Assembly (NCBI GenBank): GCA_031259745.1
Contig: JAIRLB010000017.1
Coordinates: 1 to 8,759, forward strand
Origin: Rickettsiales bacterium
GTDB lineage: Bacteria > Pseudomonadota > Alphaproteobacteria > Rs-D84
Direction of reading: 5' to 3'
DNA: 8,759 nt
How positions within the stretch are numbered: position 1 is the stretch's first letter; the number at the start of each line of letters is the position of its first letter. Positions 1 through 5,104 of the stretch are shown here, in pieces. Made by a program: the position numbers and the translations under genes. The notes beneath the pieces were generated by a model. The model ran no database searches, was not told the origin of the DNA, and saw only the letters and a program-made list of their open reading frames with translations.

Positions 1-53
1 AGAGATCTAACTTTTCATAGATAATAAAAATTGTTTTCACTTCTAGGCATGAC

Positions 54-172
54 CCTTAAAAACTCTTTTGTTTTTATAAAAAGGCCGCAATTGTACGGAT
101 TCAACGCGGTGTTTCACACGCTGTTTGTTTATGAGCTTTGTTAAGGCCCCGAACCCAAATCCCTTTGGATTC
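54..172 (-). ncRNA. candidate structured RNA (RNA-1), unknown family
   Basis: Read on the minus strand, the element opens with a 9-bp hairpin (172-164 pairing with 159-151) capped by GGGA, a GNRA tetraloop. A conserved GGGGCCUU follows. A long-range helix (133-146 with 54-65, about 12 bp with two single-base bulges) closes the element. Inside it lies a small hairpin, GCG-u-GUG-AAA-CAC-CGC (121-106). The 5' hairpin begins 6 nt after a TATAAT box in a good sigma70-type promoter. Positions 96-175 align without gaps to 1469-1548 of RNA-2, and the differences in the hairpin are compensatory. I see no clear terminator on the left, so the 3' end is uncertain. It could be a small RNA, or the leader of a gene lying left of the window. 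No known RNA family was recognised. Confidence 0.5.
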
Positions 173-178
173 GCATTT

Positions 179-207
179 ATTATACTTAAACTTGCACAAA
201 TTTGCAA
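179..207 (-). promoter_or_regulatory. sigma70-type promoter for RNA-1
   Basis: On the minus strand: -35 TTGCAA (207-202), a 17-nt spacer, and -10 TATAAT (184-179). The predicted start falls at or near G172, the first base of the RNA-1 hairpin. The -35 lies inside the spacer of the opposing tsaE promoter, so polymerase should not be able to occupy both at once. Confidence 0.6.
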
Positions 208-219
208 ATGGTTTATAAT
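192..219 (+). promoter_or_regulatory. sigma70-type promoter for tsaE (leaderless)
   Basis: -35 TTGCAC (192-197), a 16-nt spacer, and -10 TATAAT (214-219). Only 7 nt separate the -10 from the ATG at 227, so transcription should start at or beside the A of the start codon. The mRNA would then have no 5' leader. There is no Shine-Dalgarno sequence before the ATG, which agrees with this. Confidence 0.6.
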
Positions 220-226
220 TCTTGGC

Positions 227-667
227 ATGGAAAAGATTCTAAACAGCATTGATGAGACAAGGGCCTTTGCGCACGGATTTGCAAAAACTCTGCGCGTGCC
301 GCAAACCGTGGCGTTGCACGGGGATTTGGGTGTTGGGAAATCCGAAATCGCCCGCACGGTGATTCAGACATTGTGCGGCGAGGACACGGTCGTCCCAAGC
401 CCGACTTTTACACTGGTGCAGTCTTATGAATTAAGAAATCAGAAATCAGAATCAAAGGTAGTGAAGCAAATCAGAAATATTTCTCACTTTGACTTATATC
501 GCGTCCAAGATGTTTCCGAACTAGAAGAGATCGGCTTAGCGCATGCCATGGAAAATGACATCACATTAATTGAATGGCCAGAAATCGTCGGGGCCAAATT
601 ACCGTCAAATACGATTCATATTTACATAACAGAACACAAAAACGGCCGCAAAATCGCAATAGAATAA
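227..667 (+). CDS. tsaE: tRNA threonylcarbamoyladenosine biosynthesis ATPase TsaE
   Basis: TsaE is the cytosolic P-loop ATPase that works with TsaB and TsaD to make the t6A37 modification on ANN-decoding tRNAs. The 146-aa product has the family marks in order: Walker A GDLGVGKSE near residue 32, PSPTFTLVQSYE (switch region), HFDLYRVQDVSELEEIGL, and TLIEWPEIVGAKLP (Walker B-like). The start at 227 is preferred over an upstream in-frame ATG at 125. The extra N-terminal residues would overlap RNA-1 and both promoters, and TsaE normally begins just before the helix leading to Walker A. Between SYE and HFDLYR there are about 10 more residues than in E. coli TsaE, encoded partly by a GAAATCA heptamer repeat (435-454). 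The neighbour on the right is convergent. Confidence 0.93.
   Translation: MEKILNSIDETRAFAHGFAKTLRVPQTVALHGDLGVGKSEIARTVIQTLCGEDTVVPSPTFTLVQSYELRNQKSESKVVKQIRNISHFDLYRVQDVSELEEIGLAHAMENDITLIEWPEIVGAKLPSNTIHIYITEHKNGRKIAIE
435..454 (+). repeat. heptamer tandem repeat (GAAATCA) inside tsaE
   Basis: Two exact GAAATCA units (435-441, 442-448) are followed by a third with one base missing (GAATCA, 449-454). A related AAATCAG-like stretch recurs at 468-478. The array encodes a hydrophilic insertion between two conserved TsaE motifs, so it appears to be a tolerated expansion within a surface loop. Confidence 0.5.
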
Positions 668-719
668 AAATATAAGTGCATAATTCCCTTCACTTGCGAA
701 ATGATAAATAATTTCTTAT

Positions 720-1283
720 TTACAAATCAGAATTCGGAACGTATGCGCAATCTTCTGTGAAATTATAATTTCCGGTGTCGTCACTGAAAGTGTATAAATT
801 GCTCATATTGCAGCTGGTTTCAGATGTATTGTTTCCCGGTGCACTTGATCCGCATCTGAGTATGCCGCCACTATCGGTCAAACATGGGCATTTTTTACAT
901 CCTTCTGAATCATTTGCCGGATTTCCATAATATCCGTTATCGCATATGTAATAAGTATTGCCGCCATATCCCACGCAAGAACAATTAGCTTCATACTCGC
1001 AGATTTTTGCAGTTTTGCATGTCAAGATATTATTTGAATTAGCTGTCTCCTCGCAGCTGTCAGTTGCGGAACTGCATGTAACAGTGGAACATGAGCCGAC
1101 GCAAGAGGAGAGACAATCTCCGCATTTTGATTTGCAAGAAAATAAATTACAGCCATTATTTGATAATATGCATCCATCTTCAAAAAATGCTGCGCAGTTG
1201 CAATTACAATCTATTGAATCTGCGTGGCAGACAGAGTGAATAATACATACAAATATTGTTATAAAAGTTAGAATTTTGTTCAT
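720..1283 (-). CDS. secreted cysteine-rich protein, unknown function
   Basis: A 187-aa protein with a signal peptide (residues 1 to about 21: positive start, hydrophobic core, likely cleavage after CHA). The mature part has about 165 residues and 23 cysteines. Spacings include CNCNC near the mature N-terminus, many C-x2-4-C pairs, and a later CDNGYYGNPANDSEGCKKCPC module that resembles EGF-like or GCC2-type disulfide modules. The C-terminal half is rich in Ser, Thr, Asn and Gly. An exported, disulfide-bonded surface or secreted protein is the best reading. A metal-binding role is possible but the His content is low. A strong AAGGGGGTG Shine-Dalgarno site (1291-1299) precedes the start. The structured RNA-2 region lies directly upstream, so RNA-2 may be its leader. 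I recall similar CxxGYYG...GCxxCP proteins in gut Alphaproteobacteria, but this was not checked. Confidence 0.75.
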   Translation of the reverse strand: MNKILTFITIFVCIIHSVCHADSIDCNCNCAAFFEDGCILSNNGCNLFSCKSKCGDCLSSCVGSCSTVTCSSATDSCEETANSNNILTCKTAKICEYEANCSCVGYGGNTYYICDNGYYGNPANDSEGCKKCPCLTDSGGILRCGSSAPGNNTSETSCNMSNLYTFSDDTGNYNFTEDCAYVPNSDL

Positions 1284-1306
1284 CGTTCATCACCCCCTTT
1301 GAGTTC

Positions 1307-1333
1307 AAGGAAAACCGCCGGAATAATGGCGGT
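1307..1333 (-). terminator. intrinsic-terminator-like hairpin, or attenuator, at the end of RNA-2
   Basis: On the minus strand ACCGCC (1333-1328) pairs with GGCGGT (1319-1314) around an 8-nt loop and is followed by UUUUCCUU. This polarity fits a rho-independent terminator for minus-strand transcription only. It sits about 30 nt before the start codon of the cysteine-rich gene and just upstream of its Shine-Dalgarno site. It could therefore end an independent RNA or act as an attenuator. The U tract is short and interrupted. Confidence 0.5.
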
Positions 1334-1545
1334 CGGGGAGTTTAGAACAATCATGTTAAGAAATGACCCCGCCAGCTTTCAGGTTTCCCCTTTTGTATAA
1401 CTAGCGGCTCCCCAACCTTGTGGGTGGGGATGCATAATAAAAGAAGCGCATCCGCGCCAATTATTATGCGGATTCAGCACGCAAATCATCGTGCCGTCTT
1501 AACATGGGCTGTTCTAAGGCCCCAAACCCATATCCCTATGGATTC
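1308..1545 (-). ncRNA. candidate structured RNA (RNA-2), unknown family, possible 5' leader
   Basis: This fills the 346-nt stretch between the rpe end and the cysteine-rich gene. Read on the minus strand it has these helices. A 5' hairpin (1545-1524) has 9 bp and a GGGA tetraloop. A closing stem of about 22 bp is built from GGGG/CCCC (1523-1520 with 1338-1335), 8 bp (1517-1510 with 1349-1342) and 10 bp (1506-1497 with 1361-1352). Inside are hairpins GCACG/CGTGC (1494-1477), a 9-bp stem with an inner GCGC/GCGC helix (1469-1432), CCCCACC/GGTTGGGG (1429-1410) and CCGCTAG/CTGGCGG (1407-1369). The last contains a G-U pair that would be an A-C mismatch on the plus strand. A terminator-like hairpin ends it. 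It is not tmRNA, RNase P, SRP RNA or a riboswitch that I recognise. Confidence 0.55.
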
Positions 1546-1552
1546 GCAAATA

Positions 1553-1581
1553 AAAGTACTAAAAAATTTATGAAAAAGCAA
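1553..1581 (-). promoter_or_regulatory. probable sigma70-type promoter for RNA-2
   Basis: On the minus strand: -35 TTGCTT (1581-1576), a 17-nt spacer, and -10 TACTTT (1558-1553), with 7 nt to the first base of the RNA-2 hairpin (1545). The -10 is weaker than that of RNA-1, but the placement relative to the conserved hairpin matches RNA-1 to within one base, which supports both. Confidence 0.45.
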
Positions 1582-1612
1582 GTTTATATGTAACCAGCGC
1601 AATAGGCGGGGC

Positions 1613-1640
1613 GAATCGTAAATCATAAGTCAAAAATCGC
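1613..1640 (+). repeat. degenerate heptamer array across the rpe stop codon
   Basis: Four consecutive 7-bp units read GAATCGT, AAATCAT, AAGTCAA, AAATCGC. The array covers the stop codon (1630-1632) and the last codons of the ftsA-rpe ORF. The unit resembles the GAAATCA heptamer in tsaE. Confidence 0.4.
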
Positions 1641-3420
1641 ATTGTTCCCAGCGCAGCAGGGACCGCACGGCCAATGGAAAATCTGCGCTGCGCGCCAGAT
1701 AAGAACCGCTGACCAGATAATCCGCGCCCGCCCGCCAGCAAGCCTGCGCTGTATCCGGATTAATTCCGCCGTCAACGGATATCTTGAATTTCAGTCCGTA
1801 TTTCTTGCGCGTATTCGCCAAGACGGAAATCTTATGAATGGCGCCGTCTTCGAATTCTTGTCCCCCGGCGCCGGGCTTTACCGACATTATCAGAACGTCA
1901 TCAATCTCTTTTATAACCGGTTTCAGAATATCGACCGAGCTATCAGGATTCAACGCGATTCCGCTGCGCTTGCCCATATCCCTTATCTTTCGCAAAGCCG
2001 CGCGGACCCCGGCTGTATTGGTCGACACAATAATTGTATCCGCGCCCGCATTCGCTGTGGCCGCGGCCCAAACAGCCGGACTTTCCGTCATCAGGTGAAC
2101 ATGCAGGTGGGCGGCCGTGTGTTCACGTATGAATTTTAACTCGTCCATTCCGCCGGCAATTCTGTCCACAAAGAAACCGTCCATAACATCGACGTGAATC
2201 ATTGAAATATTGCCGGATTTGAATAAATCGTAAGTTGCCGGCGATTTCATATTGAATGCCAGCGTGCTTGGTAATATAGGGGTAAATTTTGCCGTCTTCT
2301 TTTTCCTGCGCTTAAAAGCAGACGCGATTCCGGAAACAATAGTCTTCCATTTTTCGCGCTTGTCCAGGTACGCCTTGACACGCGGCGCCTGCTGATTCCA
2401 GATATATTCGGACAATGCGTTTACGGCGGCGTCCGCCCCCAGGTTTTTGACGGGGATGTTGAACGTGTTTTCCAATAATTCCCCGATACCGGAAATGCCG
2501 CTGCCGCCGCCGGACAGGAATATATGTGACGGGTTGTATTTCGCCAGCGAACCGTCCAGCGATTCCTTGGCAGCCGCGATAATGTTCAGCAATATCGGCA
2601 GCAGTATATCATTCACATCCGCGCGTGAAAAATCATATGACGCGTCCGCCGGAGTAAATCTATCCATTTCATTTGCCGAAACAGATGCGGCAGCATGTTT
2701 GATTCGCTGGGCGTCAACCGGGCCGATATTTAATTTGTCGCTGATCGCGCTGGTAATGAACGACTGTCCCATTTTTATCTTGTCAAAAAATACGGGGCCG
2801 CGGCCCGTCCAAATGGAAAGACTGGTGAATTCCGCGCCCAAGTCTATAAACAAAGCCGTTTGTTTTTTGTTGCGAAACACGGCGTCCAGCAAGAACGACG
2901 GGTCTTTCGTGCAGTCGGCTTGGATATGAGCGCGGCGCAGAAACGCCAATATCTCATTCAGTCTTTCCTTTTCATGGAAAATGACCCCGAATACTGAAAT
3001 CATCTGGCGGTCGATATATCCGACAGGCGTCAGCAGGTTGCGAGCGCAAATCGTGTCATATCGCAGCGGAACAACATGCATTGGATAAAAGCCTTTGCTT
3101 GGTTTTATCTGTGCAATTTGATGCTGGATATCGGCGGATGTGATTTTATGCTCGCCCGACCACAGAGTGCTTTTGGCGGTCATTTCAAATTCCGATTTTC
3201 CAAAATTTCCGGTAATATAGGCGGAATCAAAACGGGATCCTATTTGCTTTTCCAGTTCATCGACCACGGATTTTATCGCAAAGATGGTGTCCATACTTTC
3301 CACGCTGTGCATGGCTGATTTGGTAATACGCCCGGAACGCACGCGATGAGCCACGGCGCGCACGACGGCGCTTCCGATGTCAAGGCACAGAAAAGACGAG
3401 TCGAACAAATTCATGACCAT
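1630..3420 (-). CDS. ftsA-rpe: FtsA-Rpe fusion: cell-division actin homologue fused to ribulose-phosphate 3-epimerase
   Basis: One 596-aa ORF holds two full domains. Residues about 1-350 are FtsA, the actin-like protein that anchors FtsZ to the membrane. It has a phosphate-1 motif LDIGSAVVRAV (13-23), the FtsA-specific 1C subdomain (about 80-160), IDLGAEFTSL (192-201) and an adenosine loop LSGGGSGISG (302-311). A basic amphipathic stretch, KWKTIVSGIASAFKRRKKK (357-375), matches the usual C-terminal membrane-targeting helix. Residues about 379-585 are Rpe, the D-ribulose-5-P/D-xylulose-5-P epimerase, with PST, HVDVMDG (H409, D411), HVHLM (H442), SVKPGAGG and VDGGI (D550). The metal and acid-base residues are all present. 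SVKPGAGG replaces the usual SVNPGFGG. The start at 3420 has GAGG 6 nt upstream; ATGs at 3432 and 3414 are alternatives. ftsQ lies 35 nt upstream. ftsZ does not follow. Confidence 0.92.
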   Translation of the reverse strand: MVMNLFDSSFLCLDIGSAVVRAVAHRVRSGRITKSAMHSVESMDTIFAIKSVVDELEKQIGSRFDSAYITGNFGKSEFEMTAKSTLWSGEHKITSADIQHQIAQIKPSKGFYPMHVVPLRYDTICARNLLTPVGYIDRQMISVFGVIFHEKERLNEILAFLRRAHIQADCTKDPSFLLDAVFRNKKQTALFIDLGAEFTSLSIWTGRGPVFFDKIKMGQSFITSAISDKLNIGPVDAQRIKHAAASVSANEMDRFTPADASYDFSRADVNDILLPILLNIIAAAKESLDGSLAKYNPSHIFLSGGGSGISGIGELLENTFNIPVKNLGADAAVNALSEYIWNQQAPRVKAYLDKREKWKTIVSGIASAFKRRKKKTAKFTPILPSTLAFNMKSPATYDLFKSGNISMIHVDVMDGFFVDRIAGGMDELKFIREHTAAHLHVHLMTESPAVWAAATANAGADTIIVSTNTAGVRAALRKIRDMGKRSGIALNPDSSVDILKPVIKEIDDVLIMSVKPGAGGQEFEDGAIHKISVLANTRKKYGLKFKISVDGGINPDTAQACWRAGADYLVSGSYLARSADFPLAVRSLLRWEQCDF

Positions 3421-3455
3421 TACCACCCTCATCCGTCAAGCGAGGTGCTTTCTTG

Positions 3456-4139
3456 TTATTGTTTCACCAGTATTCTGGCGCTGTCGCGCATGTCCAAAAT
3501 ATTTATCTTTTTGGACAATATCTGATGGTTTTTATCCATAATCATCAGTGCGCTGATGGATGCGATCGGGTCTTGCTCTGGCAGCATGATTGTCGCGCTG
3601 CCGGTTGTGTGAATGTTCCAGCGGCGATTCTCGATCCATTCCAAATAATCTAAATGCGGTGCAAGATTATGGGCGGTTTTTGCAATGCCAATGATATCCG
3701 TCGGCAAAGCCCCGCGAAAAACGACCGTATTTTCAGGCCTGTGATCAATCGGACGTTTAATTATCGTGCCATCTGCCGACAACGGATAAAAATGCTTACC
3801 ATCCGTCCATAATGCGACGGCTTTGTGCAGTTTAACCTTTATCGCCAGACTACCGTTCGGCAGACGGCGCACAGCCGATGTCTTTACATCCGGGACGGCT
3901 TCGATGCGGGCATTAATATCGTCAAGATTGACGGAATAAGTCCTTGTTCCTGGGGAAATACTGGCCGCCGCCGCAATAAAAGACAGATTTTGTCCGCTGA
4001 AATCTGAAGAAATTGATATGGATTTAATTGTAGCCGCTGAACCGTGGCCCAAAGAGATCATAATAATGCGCACTGCAAAATACACCGCCAAAACAATTGC
4101 GGCGACAAAACATAACCAAAACCATAAAGATTTTCTCAT
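3456..4139 (-). CDS. ftsQ: cell division protein FtsQ
   Basis: FtsQ is a bitopic inner-membrane divisome protein that links early (FtsA/Z) and late (FtsB/L/W/I) components. The 227-aa product has a short cytoplasmic N-terminus, one membrane segment (about residues 5-25) and a POTRA domain (about 37-105) with the family run VPDVKTSAVRRLPNGSLAI, followed by KAVALWTDG and LSADGTII. The beta domain ends in RWNIHTTGSATIMLP and the ILDMRDSARILVKQ strand, typical of FtsQ. The cytoplasmic tail is much shorter than in many Alphaproteobacteria. The start at 4139 is chosen because an in-frame ATG at 4175 overlaps the -35 box of a good promoter, while 4139 lies 7 nt after its -10. ftsA-rpe follows closely, so the two form one transcription unit. 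Confidence 0.88.
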   Translation of the reverse strand: MRKSLWFWLCFVAAIVLAVYFAVRIIMISLGHGSAATIKSISISSDFSGQNLSFIAAAASISPGTRTYSVNLDDINARIEAVPDVKTSAVRRLPNGSLAIKVKLHKAVALWTDGKHFYPLSADGTIIKRPIDHRPENTVVFRGALPTDIIGIAKTAHNLAPHLDYLEWIENRRWNIHTTGSATIMLPEQDPIASISALMIMDKNHQILSKKINILDMRDSARILVKQ

Positions 4140-4146
4140 GTATGGA

Positions 4147-4175
4147 ATTATACCATAAATTCGCGAATTGCGCAA
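4147..4175 (-). promoter_or_regulatory. sigma70-type promoter for ftsQ (leaderless)
   Basis: On the minus strand: -35 TTGCGC (4175-4170), a 17-nt spacer, and -10 TATAAT (4152-4147), then 7 nt to the ATG at 4139. The arrangement copies that of tsaE and predicts an mRNA starting at or beside the start codon. No Shine-Dalgarno sequence is present. Confidence 0.62.
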
Positions 4176-4187
4176 ATTGTGCGATTT

Positions 4188-4580
4188 TTAGCTGGCGCGC
4201 AGCAAATAGCCGCGTCTGAACATGCACTTGCGGTATGCGCCGACCGATTTTGAACTGGAATTGGATGGAATCGACATCAAAGCACGCTGGCCGATGTCTG
4301 TGAATTCGTTTGATTGGAATGTGACCCACAGCCCGTCCCAATCGGGCATCATAGCGCTTTGGTTAGGCGCGATCAGCTTTGCAATACGAGAGCGAGGCAT
4401 GTGGGCGGGTTTAGTAACACCCAGGCAGTTCTTGTGGTCACGAACAAATTGTTCCGTGGTTACAGCCTCGTTTTCCCAATTAAGAATGGTAGCGTCGTCA
4501 ATGCTGCCGCTATTTGGCGACGAACAGGCGGCCAATGCAGCTAACAGCAAGCAATTAATGATGAACAATGTAAGTTTCAT
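4188..4580 (-). CDS. small lipoprotein, unknown function
   Basis: A 130-aa protein with a lipoprotein signal peptide (MKLTLFIIN..., lipobox LAAC, lipidated Cys19). The mature 112 residues contain two more cysteines (CLGV and KCMFRRGYLLRAS), which could form a disulfide, plus a central PDWDGLWVTF segment. Residues after the lipidation site are Ser/Asp-rich rather than Asp at +2, so outer-membrane sorting is likely. No family is recognised. The start is set at 4580 because 36 upstream in-frame codons would run through the promoter and the divergent gene. It is read alone. ftsQ begins 48 nt downstream but has its own promoter. Confidence 0.75.
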   Translation of the reverse strand: MKLTLFIINCLLLAALAACSSPNSGSIDDATILNWENEAVTTEQFVRDHKNCLGVTKPAHMPRSRIAKLIAPNQSAMMPDWDGLWVTFQSNEFTDIGQRALMSIPSNSSSKSVGAYRKCMFRRGYLLRAS

Positions 4581-4586
4581 GTTTTT

Positions 4587-4615
4587 ATTATAATTTATTT
4601 GCTTTATTGTGGCAA
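4587..4615 (-). promoter_or_regulatory. sigma70-type promoter for the small lipoprotein (leaderless)
   Basis: On the minus strand: -35 TTGCCA (4615-4610), a 17-nt spacer, and -10 TATAAT (4592-4587), then 6 nt to the ATG at 4580. It overlaps the opposing promoter of the 107-aa gene, so the two divergent genes probably compete for polymerase. Confidence 0.6.
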
Positions 4616-4628
4616 TAGCTTTTATAAT
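4599..4628 (+). promoter_or_regulatory. sigma70-type promoter for the plus-strand operon
   Basis: -35 TTGCTT (4599-4604), an 18-nt spacer, and -10 TATAAT (4623-4628). This gives a leader of about 15 nt with purine-rich AAAAGGG (4634-4640) and GAGGG (4644-4648) before the ATG at 4651. Unlike its divergent partner, this transcript would carry ribosome-binding sequence. Confidence 0.5.
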
Positions 4629-4650
4629 CACAGAAAAGGGATAGAGGGAT

Positions 4651-4974
4651 ATGTCGAACAGTGTGGATAATTTTATAAGGCTTGCCAACTTTTATAATCA
4701 GATGACGACAATAATGTCGGCAATCTGCGTTCAAAAGGGCGGCATTGCCATAGAAAACTATGTTGGGCGTTTTTTTGCCGCGGACATATTGGAATTCATC
4801 GCAGGCTATGCCGCCAGGATAGAGCGCGAAAAAATGCCTGTCAGTCCGGATGTCGCCACCGCGATCGCGAGGTTCGGGCAGGAATTTGAAAAGGTGAAAA
4901 ATTTGACCACGCCGACACAGAAGCCTATTCATGAAATGACTTTGGAAGAATTTGAAAAGGTCATGAATATTTAA
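4651..4974 (+). CDS. hypothetical 107-aa protein
   Basis: Not recognised. The product looks cytosolic, with no signal peptide or membrane helix. It is predicted mostly helical, with a charged middle segment (YAARIEREKMPV) and an acidic C-terminus ending in LEEFEKVMNI. It is taken as real because it has its own promoter and Shine-Dalgarno sequences. It is also the first gene of a tightly packed co-directional group, with the secretin-like lipoprotein next, 81 nt downstream. Base composition matches its neighbours. No role can be assigned from sequence alone. Confidence 0.65.
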   Translation: MSNSVDNFIRLANFYNQMTTIMSAICVQKGGIAIENYVGRFFAADILEFIAGYAARIEREKMPVSPDVATAIARFGQEFEKVKNLTTPTQKPIHEMTLEEFEKVMNI

Positions 4975-4976
4975 GT

Positions 4977-5104
4977 CAATGAACAATTGGCAATGAACAG
5001 TGAACAAAATGTTCGATGGGATATTGGAATTGTTCCAAAAAGTTTAGGTGAAAACATGAAACTATTAAAATCAATGTTTATTATTCATTGTTCATTGTTC
5101 ATTG
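4977..5104 (+). repeat. inverted heptamer repeats flanking the secretin start
   Basis: Upstream, heptamers CAATGAA, CAATTGG, CAATGAA, CAGTGAA run from 4977 to 5004. Downstream, the reverse-complement unit TTCATTG is repeated exactly three times (5084-5104) and encodes the core of the signal peptide. Positions 4991-5006 can pair with 5089-5104 over 16 bp in RNA, with one G-U pair. The loop encloses the Shine-Dalgarno site (5046-5050) and the start codon (5056). Confidence 0.6.

Noticed and set aside
43..357. 104-aa minus-strand ORF over the start of tsaE
   Set aside because: It is antisense to tsaE and to the RNA-1 region. In the RNA-2 copy the matching frame has a stop, and the differences between copies follow base pairing, not codons.
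958..1239. 93-aa plus-strand ORF
   Set aside because: Antisense shadow of the cysteine-rich gene, with no start signals.
1369..1545. Repeated stems read as a CRISPR array or an integron attC site
   Set aside because: No regularly spaced direct repeats, no integrase and no attC core sites are present. The stems differ from one another and nest as in a folded RNA.
1308..1545. RNA-2 as tmRNA, RNase P, SRP RNA or 6S RNA
   Set aside because: I see no tRNA-like acceptor or tag ORF, no RNase P core, no SRP GGAA domain motif, and no single rod with a central bubble.
1504..1590. Plus-strand micropeptide with a KAPNPYPYGFA run, matched by KAPNPNPFGFA at 143-176
   Set aside because: The similarity is striking, but the amino acid changes result from the compensatory base swap in the hairpin. 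The two frames diverge on both sides, and neither has a Shine-Dalgarno site.
1642..3318. Several plus-strand ORFs (80-165 aa) across ftsA-rpe
   Set aside because: They are opposite-strand shadows of a gene with clear conserved domains on both sides of each.
4588..5007. 139-aa minus-strand ORF
   Set aside because: It covers the 107-aa gene and both divergent promoters, and its protein has no family features.
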